Part shown: piece by piece, positions 1 through 8,789 of the stretch
How the letters are laid out: the number at the start of each line of letters is the position of its first letter
Numbering within the stretch: the stretch's first letter is position 1
NCBI GenBank assembly: GCA_030602785.1
Contig: JAUVZB010000021.1
Coordinates: 1 to 39,044 of the forward strand
DNA from: Dehalococcoidia bacterium
GTDB lineage: Bacteria > Chloroflexota > Dehalococcoidia > GIF9 > AB-539-J10
Direction of reading: 5' to 3'
DNA: 39,044 nt
Notes under the pieces: model-generated
Database searches by the model: none
What the model saw: only the letters and a program-made list of their open reading frames with translations
Told to the model about the DNA's origin: nothing
Program-made: the position numbers and the translations under genes

Positions 1-171
1 CTAGGAGCCTGTCGGAATAACCACACTGATGGTGAGGCTACACAGCGTAGGGCAGGGTTGGTGCGCCACTCCACGAAGGCCGGGGGTGCGCATTCAGTTC
101 ACCTGCGCCCCATGGCCGAGCTACTCCCTTCGTACCAATGCTGAGGGGCTGTTTCTCCGACAGGTTCCTAG
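1..171. repeat. MITE-like element with terminal inverted repeats
   Basis: The first 16 bases (CTAGGAGCCTGTCGGA) and bases 156-171 (TCCGACAGGTTCCTAG) are inverted repeats with one mismatch in 16. They end in CTAG on both sides, which could be a 4-bp target duplication. The 171-bp interior has no credible gene. Bases 111-171, read on the minus strand, match 38913-38974 with a handful of differences and one indel, so this is a dispersed family. It resembles a miniature inverted-repeat element or a deletion derivative of an insertion sequence; no transposase is present. The right end lies 3 bp before the ribosome-binding site of the next gene. Confidence 0.75.
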
Positions 172-186
172 TCCAAGGAGGAAATG

Positions 187-1371
187 ATGGCTGATTCGCT
201 GCGACAGCGTTTTGCCGACATCTGCAGATTCGAGCGCAAAGGGGACCTCTGTCTGCTGGCCCCCTGGCTGAACGATTTCTGGATTGAGACGCCCGACGTA
301 TGGGTCGGCAAGGGTGCTCCATCCATCCTCGCCGATAGCAGAAAGCTCCGCTCCTACTTTGGGTTCGAGCATATCCGTCTGATGAGAGAGATCCAGACCG
401 GACTCTACATGGACAAACGGCTCGACGTTGCCGGCAACGAATACGTGTACGCCATCCCTCCCATCCTGCCGACTTACGACACGCGCATTCTGGGTGAAGA
501 CGACCACACTGTGTCCCTCGTGAACGAGGGCGGTCAGACCGTGCGTGTGTTCAAGAATGACCCACAGAAGATGCCGATGTATCTCGACCAGCCTGTGAAG
601 GACAAGGCCTCGTGGCTGGAGTACAAGAAGCGGCTCGATCCTCACACCCTTGGCCGGCTGCCCCAGGACTGGGAGGCCTACGTGGCCAAGATGAACGCCA
701 AGGACGAGCCTGTGCTGCTGAACGCAGGCAGTTTCTTCGGCTTCCTGCGCGAGTGGATGGGGCTTGAGCCACTGCTATTCGCGTTCCACGATGAGCCGGC
801 GCTCATCGAAGACATGATGGACACCCTCTGCGACCTCGAAGTCGAGTGCCTCACGACAGTCCTGCAGGACATCCATGTCGACGCCGCCACTTTCTGGGAG
901 GACATGGCGTTCAAGACCGGGCCCCTGATTTCACCGACCATGTTCCGCCGTTTCATGATGCCCCGCTACAAGGTCATCACCGAGCTGCTCCACTCGAAGG
1001 GGGTCGACGTCATCTTCGTAGACAGCGACGGAAACCTCAACCACCTGATACCACTCTGGATTGAGAGCGGAGTCAACTTCTTCTGGCCCCTGGAGTGTGC
1101 TGCAGGAAACGACGCCGTCGCGCTGCGAAAGAAATACGGCACGGATGCCATTCTGGGCGGAAACATCGATAAGCGCGTCCTTCTCAAAGGCAAGGACGTC
1201 ATACGCGAGGAAGTGATGTCGAAGGTACCATACCTCCTGGAGACAGGAGGCTACTTCCCGTCAGTGGACCATTTCGTGCCGCCCGATGCGCCTTTCGAGA
1301 ACTTCCTCTACCTCATCAACACGTTGAGGGAGGTTGGGGGCCTTCCGCCGCTGCCTTCCGCTGTGGAGTAG
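187..1371 (+). CDS. URO-D/MtaA superfamily protein (uroporphyrinogen decarboxylase-like)
   Basis: A protein of about 394 residues with the TIM-barrel layout of the uroporphyrinogen decarboxylase/corrinoid methyltransferase superfamily. Family-like segments are the central FFGFLREWMG, the VDSDGNL strand, the LGGNIDKRVL strand and a C-terminal GGYFPSVDHFVPPD motif with the conserved His. Members include heme-pathway UROD and methyltransferases acting on methylated corrinoid or coenzyme M; substrate cannot be assigned here. No heme or corrinoid genes are nearby, so a heme role is unlikely. AAGGAGG at 175-181 favours the second of two adjacent ATGs (187) over 184. The 3' end overlaps convergent tyrA by 56 bp. 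The gene directly follows the small repeat element, which may contribute its upstream region. Confidence 0.75.
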   Translation: MADSLRQRFADICRFERKGDLCLLAPWLNDFWIETPDVWVGKGAPSILADSRKLRSYFGFEHIRLMREIQTGLYMDKRLDVAGNEYVYAIPPILPTYDTRILGEDDHTVSLVNEGGQTVRVFKNDPQKMPMYLDQPVKDKASWLEYKKRLDPHTLGRLPQDWEAYVAKMNAKDEPVLLNAGSFFGFLREWMGLEPLLFAFHDEPALIEDMMDTLCDLEVECLTTVLQDIHVDAATFWEDMAFKTGPLISPTMFRRFMMPRYKVITELLHSKGVDVIFVDSDGNLNHLIPLWIESGVNFFWPLECAAGNDAVALRKKYGTDAILGGNIDKRVLLKGKDVIREEVMSKVPYLLETGGYFPSVDHFVPPDAPFENFLYLINTLREVGGLPPLPSAVE

Positions 1372-2251
1372 TCGGGTACCGCTGCAGCGCTTCAAGCATC
1401 GCGTACATTCGCTCGTACGCGTCGCCCGCCCTCTCGTCGACTGAGCCCAGCTCCTTCCCAAGAGCGCTGAACTCCTCGAGAAGACCGTCACGGTCTCCGT
1501 CCCGCACCAGGCGCGAGAAGTGCGCGGCGCTCGATTCCAGCGCGGACGCGACGGAAGGAGCAGCAGGTAGAGCTGCCAGCAGCGTACTGTACAGGTCTCT
1601 CCCCACACCGAGCATGCTCTCTGTCAGCGCCATCAGCACCTCGAGAGAGGTTCCACTAACCTCACGAGCCTCCGCGAGACGCCCGGTGCCGAGAATGGTC
1701 CTTGCCACAACCGCAACGACAAGCGCCGGGATGAGCAGAACAACCGCCATGACTTCATCGTGTCTATCGGGAGTCATCGTCACGACGTGCGCGCCTTGTG
1801 GCTCGATATAGCGCTGCACTCTGGCCGCAAGCTCGCGACTCCGCTCATCGATAGGTGTCAGAACGACGTTGTGCCCCGAGAGGCTTTCCGCGCCCGCACC
1901 GAACATGGGGTGCACCCCAAGGAACACCGCTCGCGGCAAGTACATCTCCGCCGCCTTCTGGGGACGTCCCTTGAGCGAACTGAGGTCGATGACCGCCTGT
2001 CCCTCGCGAACGTGGGCTGACAGTTCTCGCATGGCCGGCTCGACCGCATCCACCGGCACCGCGATGATGACTACATCAGCACCACCTACATCCCCGAATC
2101 GGGCGACGCGACAGCGCTTCATGCTGCCTGCAAGCCGTTCCACCTCATCGCGCCGCGAATCCACAAGCAACAGGTCGTGGCCCTGCTCGTGCAGCAATGC
2201 AGCAAACCAGCTTCCCATCTTGCCGGCCGCCCCGATTATCGCGATGCTCAT
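1316..2251 (-). CDS. tyrA: Prephenate dehydrogenase (TyrA)
   Basis: Oxidatively decarboxylates prephenate to 4-hydroxyphenylpyruvate, the tyrosine branch. The 311-residue protein begins with a Rossmann dinucleotide-binding segment (IAIIGAAGKMG) followed by an acidic strand end (LLLVDSRR), as in NAD(P)-dependent TyrA. The central HPMFGAGAESLSGHNVVLTP segment fits the family substrate-site region. The start at 2251 is chosen because its ATG overlaps the pheA stop as ATGA, which implies translational coupling. It is the last gene of the nine-gene aromatic operon. Its final 56 bp overlap the convergent URO-D-like gene and the Pro/Ala-rich C-terminus there looks unconserved. No terminator is visible in the overlap. 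Confidence 0.9.
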   Translation of the reverse strand: MSIAIIGAAGKMGSWFAALLHEQGHDLLLVDSRRDEVERLAGSMKRCRVARFGDVGGADVVIIAVPVDAVEPAMRELSAHVREGQAVIDLSSLKGRPQKAAEMYLPRAVFLGVHPMFGAGAESLSGHNVVLTPIDERSRELAARVQRYIEPQGAHVVTMTPDRHDEVMAVVLLIPALVVAVVARTILGTGRLAEAREVSGTSLEVLMALTESMLGVGRDLYSTLLAALPAAPSVASALESSAAHFSRLVRDGDRDGLLEEFSALGKELGSVDERAGDAYERMYAMLEALQRYPTTPQRKAAAEGPQPPSTC

Positions 2252-3339
2252 GCTCTCTGCCAAACCGACTTCGCCTTTGGATAGGACCCGAGCACCCGAA
2301 TGAACAGGCAGTGCTTCATGAGACTCTCGAGTGCCTCTGCAAAATGCGGTTCCTGGCTGTGCCCTTCGAAATCCAGGTAGAAGTTGTACTCCCACGGCTT
2401 CTGCCGCGTGGGGCGTGACTCTATCTTCGTGAGGTTCACGCCTCGCTTTGCGAACGCCCGGAGAGCCTCGTACAGCGTTCCGGGCCCGGAATCGTGCTTC
2501 AAGGAGAAGACAATCGATGTCTTGTCAGCACCGGACGGGGCCACGTCCCGCTTCGAAAGGATGAAGAACCTCGTGTAGTTGTTCGGGTTATCCTCGATAC
2601 CTGGCGCCACGATGTTCATGCCGTATATCTCGGCCGCGCGCGCACTCCCTACCGAGGCAACTCCGCCGGCGTCCAGTTCGCCGAGCATCTTCACGCTTCC
2701 CGCCGTGTCATAGGCAGGAATCAACTCGCACCCCAAGTGCGACAGGAAGGTGCGGCACTGGCCGAGGGCCTGCGGATGAGAGTACACCTGCCGGATGTCG
2801 CCGAGCGTCACCCCCGGTGCTGCGATGAGGCAGTGGACAATGCGCAGTGCCGTTTCGCCGCAGACACGAACGTCGTGCTCCAGGAAGAGGTCGTAGACCC
2901 TGCTGATGCTCCCCTCCGAGGAGTTCTCCACAGGAACGATACCGAAGCGCGTCTGCTCCTCCACCACAGCACGGAACACATCGTCAAAGCTCTCGCAAGG
3001 GCGTGACGAGACCGACCTGCCGAAGAAATCCAGGGCCGCCTGCTCGCTGAACGCCCCCGGCTCGCCTTGAAACGCAACTGTCGTGTGTTGCACTGATTTC
3101 GAAGTCTCTATCACGCGTTCGTAGATTCGCTCGACATCGCGCCCCTCCACACCCATCTCAGAGGCCATGGCCCGCACTTTCTCAAGCACCCGCTGCTCAC
3201 GCGCGGCGTCAAGCACCGGCAATCCGCTGCGTTCCTTCTCTTCTCCGATGGCCCGCGCATACTTCAGCCTGTCGCTCAACAGGCGCACGATCTCCCTGTC
3301 GGTGGCGTCGATGTTTCGCCGCAATTCGTCCATGCTCAT
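2248..3339 (-). CDS. pheA: Bifunctional chorismate mutase/prephenate dehydratase (P-protein)
   Basis: Converts chorismate to prephenate and then phenylpyruvate, the phenylalanine branch. The 363-residue protein has three domains in order. First is an AroQ-type helical chorismate mutase (about residues 1-85, with IDATDREIVRLLSDRLKYA). Second is prephenate dehydratase, with VAFQGEPGAFSEQAA, PVENSSEGS, YSHPQALGQC and the catalytic NYTRFF segment. Third is a C-terminal ACT domain with the ESRP motif that binds Phe for feedback inhibition. The start is set at 3339, where ATG overlaps the aroC stop (ATGA). An upstream in-frame start at 3384 would add an unconserved Pro/Arg-rich extension inside aroC and is rejected. 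Confidence 0.93.
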   Translation of the reverse strand: MSMDELRRNIDATDREIVRLLSDRLKYARAIGEEKERSGLPVLDAAREQRVLEKVRAMASEMGVEGRDVERIYERVIETSKSVQHTTVAFQGEPGAFSEQAALDFFGRSVSSRPCESFDDVFRAVVEEQTRFGIVPVENSSEGSISRVYDLFLEHDVRVCGETALRIVHCLIAAPGVTLGDIRQVYSHPQALGQCRTFLSHLGCELIPAYDTAGSVKMLGELDAGGVASVGSARAAEIYGMNIVAPGIEDNPNNYTRFFILSKRDVAPSGADKTSIVFSLKHDSGPGTLYEALRAFAKRGVNLTKIESRPTRQKPWEYNFYLDFEGHSQEPHFAEALESLMKHCLFIRVLGSYPKAKSVWQRA

Positions 3340-4427
3340 TTCACACACCCCGATATCAGGCCGCCCTGCAGGCCGAGGTCGCACAGCACCACCGCTACCA
3401 TCGCTTCAACCACCACCACTGCCCTAGGAACGATGCAGGCATCGTGCCTTCCCGATATTGACATCTCCGCATCCTGCCATGTCTTCAGATTCACACTCCT
3501 CTGTTTGACAGACACAGACGGTGTAGGCTTGACGGCCGCTCTGACAACAATCGGCATGCCCGTCGTGAGCCCTCCAAGGATACCTCCTGCGTCGTTCTTC
3601 GTTGTCACAACCCGGTCGCCTGCGACGGTGAAAGGGTCGTTCGCCTGCGAGCCTCTCACTGCGCTCAATGCGAAGCCCCCTCCAAACTCGACCGCCTTGA
3701 CAGCCGGTATGGCGAAGAGGGCGCGCGCAATCTCACCGTCCACAGTTGAGAACACCGGCTCGCCAATGCCGACCGGCAGGCCTGTCGCCACGCACTCGAT
3801 GACACCGCCGACGCTATCGCCACCAGCCCTGGCATCCTCGATCTCTCGTTCCATCGCCGCTGCAGCGGGGCCATCGCAGCACGAGAGCGCATTTGTGCGA
3901 CAGGACGCGCGCGCCGATTCGGCTTCCGTCCCGGGTGCTCGCACACGCCCTATCCGGACGGTATGCGCAAAGACCTCGACACCGCAGCCGGCAAGGACGG
4001 CTTTCGCCACGGCGCCCGCCATTACGAAACCGGCCGTTATGCGCCCGGAGAAGCGGCCTCCACCCCTGGGGTCATTCATGCCGCCATATTTCACGCCCGC
4101 GGGGTAGTCCGCGTGCCCCGGCCGCGGTATGTCTGCAAGCGGACCGTACGCGTCGGATTGGATATTCGTGTTCTCCACAAGCATGCAGATGGGAGCACCG
4201 GTTGTGTGACCCTCCAGCGTGCCTGACAGAATTCTCGCGTTGTCCGGCTCGCGGCGCGAAGTCGCGCCCGGCTGACCCGAGGGCCGTCGCCGGTCAAGTT
4301 CCTGCTGCACGCACTCGCGACTGAGCTGCACTCCCGCCGGGCAGCCATCAATCACGACGCCCACGCACTCTCCGTGGCTCTCGCCGAAACTGGTCACGCG
4401 GAACAGCGTTCCAAGGCTATTGCTCAT
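3336..4427 (-). CDS. aroC: Chorismate synthase
   Basis: Seventh and last step of the shikimate pathway: 5-enolpyruvylshikimate-3-phosphate to chorismate, using reduced FMN. The 363-residue protein shows family hallmarks from the N-terminus: SFGESHGECVGVVIDGCPAG, DRRRPSGQ with RREPD, HADYPAGVKYGG and RGGGRFSGRITAGF. The ATG at 4427 has a GGAGG about 9 bp upstream and lies inside the 3' end of aroA (11-bp overlap). Its own stop overlaps pheA by 4 bp. Length and motifs are normal, so the gene appears intact. Confidence 0.95.
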   Translation of the reverse strand: MSNSLGTLFRVTSFGESHGECVGVVIDGCPAGVQLSRECVQQELDRRRPSGQPGATSRREPDNARILSGTLEGHTTGAPICMLVENTNIQSDAYGPLADIPRPGHADYPAGVKYGGMNDPRGGGRFSGRITAGFVMAGAVAKAVLAGCGVEVFAHTVRIGRVRAPGTEAESARASCRTNALSCCDGPAAAAMEREIEDARAGGDSVGGVIECVATGLPVGIGEPVFSTVDGEIARALFAIPAVKAVEFGGGFALSAVRGSQANDPFTVAGDRVVTTKNDAGGILGGLTTGMPIVVRAAVKPTPSVSVKQRSVNLKTWQDAEMSISGRHDACIVPRAVVVVEAMVAVVLCDLGLQGGLISGCVK

Positions 4428-5682
4428 CCAGTTGCACCTCCACGCCCAGGCGTTGCAGGTCCGCCCAGAACTCGGGGTAGGTCTTGTTCACGCACTCGGC
4501 TCCCTCCACGACAACGTCACCGACGACGGCGCCGAGCACACCGAAGGCCATCGCAATCCTGTGGTCGCCTGCTGACGATACCACAGCACCACCAGCGCCG
4601 CCACCGTGCACGGAGATATGGTTGTCCCCCACCTCGACAGCGACGCCCATTCGCTGCAGTCCCGCGACCATTGCCGCCACCCTGTCGGACTCCTTGTCGC
4701 GAGCCCTGGCTATTCCGGTGAGGGTAGTAATTCCCTCCGCGGCTGCCCCGAGCGCCGCGGCCACCGGCAGCAGGTCAATGGCCCCCGAGAGATCCACTCG
4801 CACGGCCTTCAATCGAGAGCGCCGTACCCTGAGTCCTTCAGCACTCGTGGTCACACTGGCATTCATGTCACGCAGCAGGGCCACTATTGCAGTGTCGGCC
4901 TGAAGGCTGGAGGGGTTCAGCCCGGCAACTGTCACATCACCCGCGAGCGCGCCCAGCGCCAGGAGCGCCGATGCGGCTGACCAGTCTCCTTCGACGATGT
5001 AGCGCCGCGGGGTGTAGCCGCCGGGCAGAACGCTGAAGGAGCGCGCGTCAGCGCTCGACCGCACGTCCGCTCCGAAAGCCCGCATGCATTCCATCGTCAT
5101 CATCACGTAGCGCTCGGACACCAGCGGCGTCTCAAGCTCTATCTCCAGCCCCTCGTCGTACCGGGGTCCTGAAAGAAGGAGGGCTGAGAGGAATTGCGAA
5201 CTCACATCTCCACGGAGGCGCACCCTGCCATTCCCCACAGGAATGCCAACAACGGTCACAGCCCCTGTTGCAGTGTCAACGTCGCATGCGGCGCCAAGTT
5301 GCTGTATGGCCTCCACCAGCGGCATGACGGGTCTTCGAGCGAGCGACGGCGCACAGTGAAACATCGTTGCGCCCGGTATGGTGGCCGCGATTCCCATCAG
5401 GAATCGCAAGGTTGCCGCGGACTCCCGGCACCGCAGGCCTGCGTTCGTCGTGTGAAGTGCCCCTCCCCGAATATGTAGTCCATCCGCAGCACGGGAGGCC
5501 TGCGCTCCCAGCGTTGTCACGCATTCAAGGACGGCCGCCGCGTCGTCAGCCTCAAGCACATTCTCGAGCACGCTCTCGCCGTCAGCCACAGCCGCGCACA
5601 CGGCAGCACGGATGCTGTAGCTCTTCGAGCCGGGTGCGCGGACAACACCACCTGCCCTACTCTGTGCTATCAGCGTCCTCAT
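4417..5682 (-). CDS. aroA: 3-phosphoshikimate 1-carboxyvinyltransferase (EPSP synthase)
   Basis: Transfers the enolpyruvyl group of PEP to shikimate-3-phosphate. The 421-residue protein has the N-terminal substrate loop APGSKSYSIRA, a second loop CRESAATLRFL in place of the classic GNAGTAMR, and the C-terminal NKTYPEFWADLQRLG. The ESAATLRF form resembles the divergent (archaeal-like) class and could alter glyphosate response, but this is not testable from sequence alone. The ATG at 5682 is preceded by GGGAG and overlaps the end of aroK by 26 bp. The gene overlaps aroC by 11 bp. Confidence 0.93.
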   Translation of the reverse strand: MRTLIAQSRAGGVVRAPGSKSYSIRAAVCAAVADGESVLENVLEADDAAAVLECVTTLGAQASRAADGLHIRGGALHTTNAGLRCRESAATLRFLMGIAATIPGATMFHCAPSLARRPVMPLVEAIQQLGAACDVDTATGAVTVVGIPVGNGRVRLRGDVSSQFLSALLLSGPRYDEGLEIELETPLVSERYVMMTMECMRAFGADVRSSADARSFSVLPGGYTPRRYIVEGDWSAASALLALGALAGDVTVAGLNPSSLQADTAIVALLRDMNASVTTSAEGLRVRRSRLKAVRVDLSGAIDLLPVAAALGAAAEGITTLTGIARARDKESDRVAAMVAGLQRMGVAVEVGDNHISVHGGGAGGAVVSSAGDHRIAMAFGVLGAVVGDVVVEGAECVNKTYPEFWADLQRLGVEVQLDEQ

Positions 5683-6196
5683 GCTCTCCCAGCGATTGCG
5701 CTACTCGTTCCACCACCTCGTCTACACTCAGCTCGGCGGTATCCACTGTCAGCTCCGCTGCCCTGGTGTAGAAAGGCCTTCGCTGTTCCAGTAGCTCGGT
5801 CACGCGCTGCTCTCTCGTGGAGCCGCTCAGCAGAGGCCGCACGTCGGACGGGCTTCCGAGTCGCTCGATGACACTGTCCGCCGACACGACCAGATGTACA
5901 ACCACAGCTCCAGACTTCAGGCAGGTCACATTCTCCGGTCGCAACACCACACCACCCCCACACGCGATCACGCTATCCCTGCCGGCGGAAACGTCGCGCA
6001 CAACTTCGGCCTCCAGGTCGCGAAACCGTTGCTCGCCCCACCTGGCAAAAATCTCCGCTATGCTGATTCCCGCCCGTCCTTCAATCAGCGAATCGGTCTC
6101 CACGAACGCCTTGCCGAGTCGAGAGGCAAGCCGCCATCCGACGGCCGACTTGCCCGCGCACATGAATCCGATGAGGGCCACGTTAGACCGCTGCAC
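5657..6196 (-). CDS. aroK: Shikimate kinase
   Basis: Phosphorylates shikimate at the 3-hydroxyl using ATP. The 179-residue P-loop protein has the Walker A GFMCAGKSAVG near residue 10, the shikimate-binding DSLIEGRAGISIAEIFARWGE segment with FRDLE, and the CGGGVVLRPEN loop. The start is a GTG at 6196 with GAGGAGG about 9 bp upstream. It overlaps the aroE stop by 14 bp. Length is typical for AroK/AroL. It is tightly packed in the aro operon and so probably transcribed only from the attenuated promoter upstream of aroF. Confidence 0.93.
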   Translation of the reverse strand: MQRSNVALIGFMCAGKSAVGWRLASRLGKAFVETDSLIEGRAGISIAEIFARWGEQRFRDLEAEVVRDVSAGRDSVIACGGGVVLRPENVTCLKSGAVVVHLVVSADSVIERLGSPSDVRPLLSGSTREQRVTELLEQRRPFYTRAAELTVDTAELSVDEVVERVAQSLGEHEDADSTE

Positions 6197-7046
6197 GACC
6201 GAGTTCCTCCTCGACCGCAGAGCGCATTACCTCGACGGGAGCCTGCACGCCGGTCCACAGTTCAAACGCGAGGGCCCCCTGCCACACAAGCATCTCCACA
6301 CCACTCACCGTCCGGGCCCCGCGTTCCGCGGCCTCCTGCAGCAGAGTGGTCCGTCGGGGGTTGTACACAATATCGCACACCACGAGGTCCTCGCGCAGCA
6401 GCTGCGCAGGGCAGGGAGAATCGCCAGTCACCGGGTTCATCCCGACAGAGGTCGTATTGACGAGGAGCGAGGCTGAAGGAAGCCAGTGCTGCAGCGACTC
6501 GTCACTCAGCGGACCGTGTTCTATGACAATACCTGTCGCCCCCGCCACATCAGCGGCGAGCGCCTGCGCCCGCGCCACCCCACGGTTCAGTATCACAAGT
6601 CTTGCCCCTCTGTCGGCCAGCGAGAACGCCGCAGCTCTCCCTGCGCCACCTGCCCCCAGCAACACTACTGTCCTGTCACGCACTTCGACATCATGGTCCT
6701 TCAGCGCCCGGGCGAAGCCCGCTGCATCGGTGTTGTAGCCCCTCAGCAACCCACCGTCGTTCACAATCGTGTTCACTGCGCCGATCCGCCGCGCGACATC
6801 ATCAATCGAGTCCAGAAAGGGTCTTATGTCGACTTTGTGCGGCACAGTCACGTTCAAGCCTCGTATCCCCATCGCCTTCATGGCAGCGGTGCCTGCCTCT
6901 GCCTCGCCTCTCCGCAACCTGAACGCTACGTAGACCCAATCAAGTCCGGCCGCAGCGAAAGCCGCGTTCTGCATGGCAGGCGACATCGAGTGCTCGACGG
7001 GATCGCCGACGATTCCGCACACAACAGTCCTGCCCGAAGGACGCAT
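6183..7046 (-). CDS. aroE: Shikimate dehydrogenase
   Basis: NADPH-dependent reduction of 3-dehydroshikimate to shikimate. The roughly 287-residue protein shows GDPVEHSMSPAMQNAAF (shikimate binding), NVTVPHK with the catalytic Lys, NTDAAGF and the nucleotide-binding LGAGGAGRAAAF. I prefer the ATG at 7046: it lies one base past the aroD stop, has TGGGAG about 9 bp upstream, and places the conserved core at the usual distance. An in-frame ATG at 7070 would overlap aroD by 23 bp but has a poor ribosome-binding site. Confidence 0.92.
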   Translation of the reverse strand: MRPSGRTVVCGIVGDPVEHSMSPAMQNAAFAAAGLDWVYVAFRLRRGEAEAGTAAMKAMGIRGLNVTVPHKVDIRPFLDSIDDVARRIGAVNTIVNDGGLLRGYNTDAAGFARALKDHDVEVRDRTVVLLGAGGAGRAAAFSLADRGARLVILNRGVARAQALAADVAGATGIVIEHGPLSDESLQHWLPSASLLVNTTSVGMNPVTGDSPCPAQLLREDLVVCDIVYNPRRTTLLQEAAERGARTVSGVEMLVWQGALAFELWTGVQAPVEVMRSAVEEELGRAAV

Positions 7047-7047
7047 C

Positions 7048-7719
7048 TCAGATGACTCCCATGGTTTCATATATCGCCCTGAGGTCCCCTACTGTCAACT
7101 GCCCCGGCGCCGACTCGTGGCCGGACGCAAGTGATGCATACGTGAAGCGCGCTCCGGCAAGGGGCGCCAGGACGCGGCTGGGCATCCCGAGCGGCCCCAT
7201 GGCAAGCACCACTATGCCCTCGTTGCTGAAGCGACTCGCAAGCCTCAGCACCGTGGCGTTGTCGCCGGCCTCCCGCGCCGTCGTGGCGACCTTGCATATG
7301 TCAGCGCCCAGCCGGCGCTCGCGCGCCACGATATCGGCCAGCTCGTTCTCACTGTCCGTGCCATGAACATCGTGATAGGACACGATTGTCCGAGCGCGAC
7401 CCTTGAGGTCAGCGACTAGAGCGCCGGCGCCCTCCGTGGACAGCTCGATGTCCACCATGTGCGCTCCGGCTTCCACAGCCTGCCGTAGCGAGGCCAGGCG
7501 GTCACAATCGGGGCAATCGGCAGCCCCGCCTTCGCTCGCAACCCGGTTGCACGCAATCCACGGTCGCGGCAGCGACCCGACGATGCCGCGCCAATCATCC
7601 CCTATGAGGTCAATCCTGACCTCGTACAGGGAGACGTCGTCGCGGACGGCGAGCGCCGCTTTCAGGTCGCCGCTCGAAGCAATGCAGGCGCAAATTTCAG
7701 GCAACGACATTGGACTCAA
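7048..7719 (-). CDS. aroD: 3-dehydroquinate dehydratase, type I
   Basis: Dehydrates 3-dehydroquinate to 3-dehydroshikimate through a Schiff base. The 223-residue protein carries the type I signatures: YEVRIDLI near the N-terminus, the SYHD histidine and the catalytic lysine in DICKVAT, with a C-terminal substrate loop ASGHESAPGQLTVGDLR. Two starts are possible: TTG at 7719, with GAGG 9 bp upstream, or ATG at 7710 with a distant site. The aroB stop overlaps the start by about 20 bp. Bacteria often use the unrelated type II enzyme; this operon uses type I. Confidence 0.92.
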   Translation of the reverse strand: MSPMSLPEICACIASSGDLKAALAVRDDVSLYEVRIDLIGDDWRGIVGSLPRPWIACNRVASEGGAADCPDCDRLASLRQAVEAGAHMVDIELSTEGAGALVADLKGRARTIVSYHDVHGTDSENELADIVARERRLGADICKVATTAREAGDNATVLRLASRFSNEGIVVLAMGPLGMPSRVLAPLAGARFTYASLASGHESAPGQLTVGDLRAIYETMGVI

Positions 7720-8788
7720 GTACCATTTCCTCTACGAGATTCCCGGGCACGTCGTTGCGAATAATGACCTCGCCCAGCCGGGTAGGCAGAACGAATCGCA
7801 AGCGACCGCCCGCCCGCTTCTTGTCACGGGCCATTGCAGCCAATACGACCGAGGGCTCAATGCCCTCCGGCATCGTAACGGGCAGACCAGTCCGCACGAG
7901 CAACGACCTGAGGCGCGTCAGCTCTCCCGGTTCGAGCAGTCCCATGGCAACAGACATCTTCGCAGCCGCAACCATGCCGATAGCCACTCCCTCTCCATGG
8001 CAGAGAGTGAATCCGGAGGCCGTCTCAATACCGTGCCCGATCGTGTGCCCGAAGTTGAGGATGTTCCGCAGGCCATGGTCGCGCTCGTCTTCCTGGACAA
8101 CTGCCGCCTTGATTCCGGCGGTCACGGCAACCATCTTCTCCAGGACGCTCTCGTCCCGCAGCAGCACGTCGTCCATCCGGCTCTCCAGGAACTCAAGGAA
8201 TCCCTCGTCCCTGATTACGGCGCTCTTGATGACTTCGGCCAGGCCGTTACGGAACTCGCGTTCCGGGAGCCGGAGGAGCGTAGAGATGTCCGCCAGAACC
8301 GCAACCGGCTGATGGAATCCTCCAACGTTGTTCTTCAGCATCCCATGATTGACGGCCACCTTGCCTCCGAGGCTGCTATCCACCTGGGCAAGCAACGTGG
8401 TAGGCACGTGTACAAGGGGCAACCCTCGAAAGTAGGTGGCCGCAACGAAACCGGTCAGGTCACCGATGACGCCTCCACCCAGCGCCAGGAGGGGCGTTGA
8501 ACGCTCTACTGCGAGCTCGTTCAGGCGGCTGTAAATCACTCCGGCAGTCTCCAGTGACTTGCGCTCCTCACCCGGGGGAATCACGATGACTTCCGGCTCG
8601 AAGCCCGCGTCCCGCAGACTGCGCTCCAATTCCTCTCCGAAGAGCGCTTCCACGGTCTCGTCGGTCACAACAACCACCCTGCCGGAGAAGCCAAGGCGGT
8701 CAAGCTCGTCGCCTGCCTGGCGCAGCACGCCGGTTCCGATGCTCATCCGATACACGGTTCCAGAGCACCACACTCGAGTTGTCCTCAT
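7697..8788 (-). CDS. aroB: 3-dehydroquinate synthase
   Basis: Second step of the pathway: DAHP to 3-dehydroquinate, with NAD and a divalent metal. The 363-residue protein shows the NAD-binding GGGVIGDLTGFVAATYFRG, the PTTLLAQVDSSLGGK motif, the Lys/Asn-rich KNNVGGFHQP segment, and metal-site residues in GLAEVIK and NFGHTIGHGIE plus a further His in HGEGVAIGM. The ATG at 8788 lies one base after the aroF stop. Length is normal and all recognisable catalytic segments are present. Confidence 0.95.
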   Translation of the reverse strand: MRTTRVWCSGTVYRMSIGTGVLRQAGDELDRLGFSGRVVVVTDETVEALFGEELERSLRDAGFEPEVIVIPPGEERKSLETAGVIYSRLNELAVERSTPLLALGGGVIGDLTGFVAATYFRGLPLVHVPTTLLAQVDSSLGGKVAVNHGMLKNNVGGFHQPVAVLADISTLLRLPEREFRNGLAEVIKSAVIRDEGFLEFLESRMDDVLLRDESVLEKMVAVTAGIKAAVVQEDERDHGLRNILNFGHTIGHGIETASGFTLCHGEGVAIGMVAAAKMSVAMGLLEPGELTRLRSLLVRTGLPVTMPEGIEPSVVLAAMARDKKRAGGRLRFVLPTRLGEVIIRNDVPGNLVEEMVLESNVVA

Positions 8789-8789
8789 G

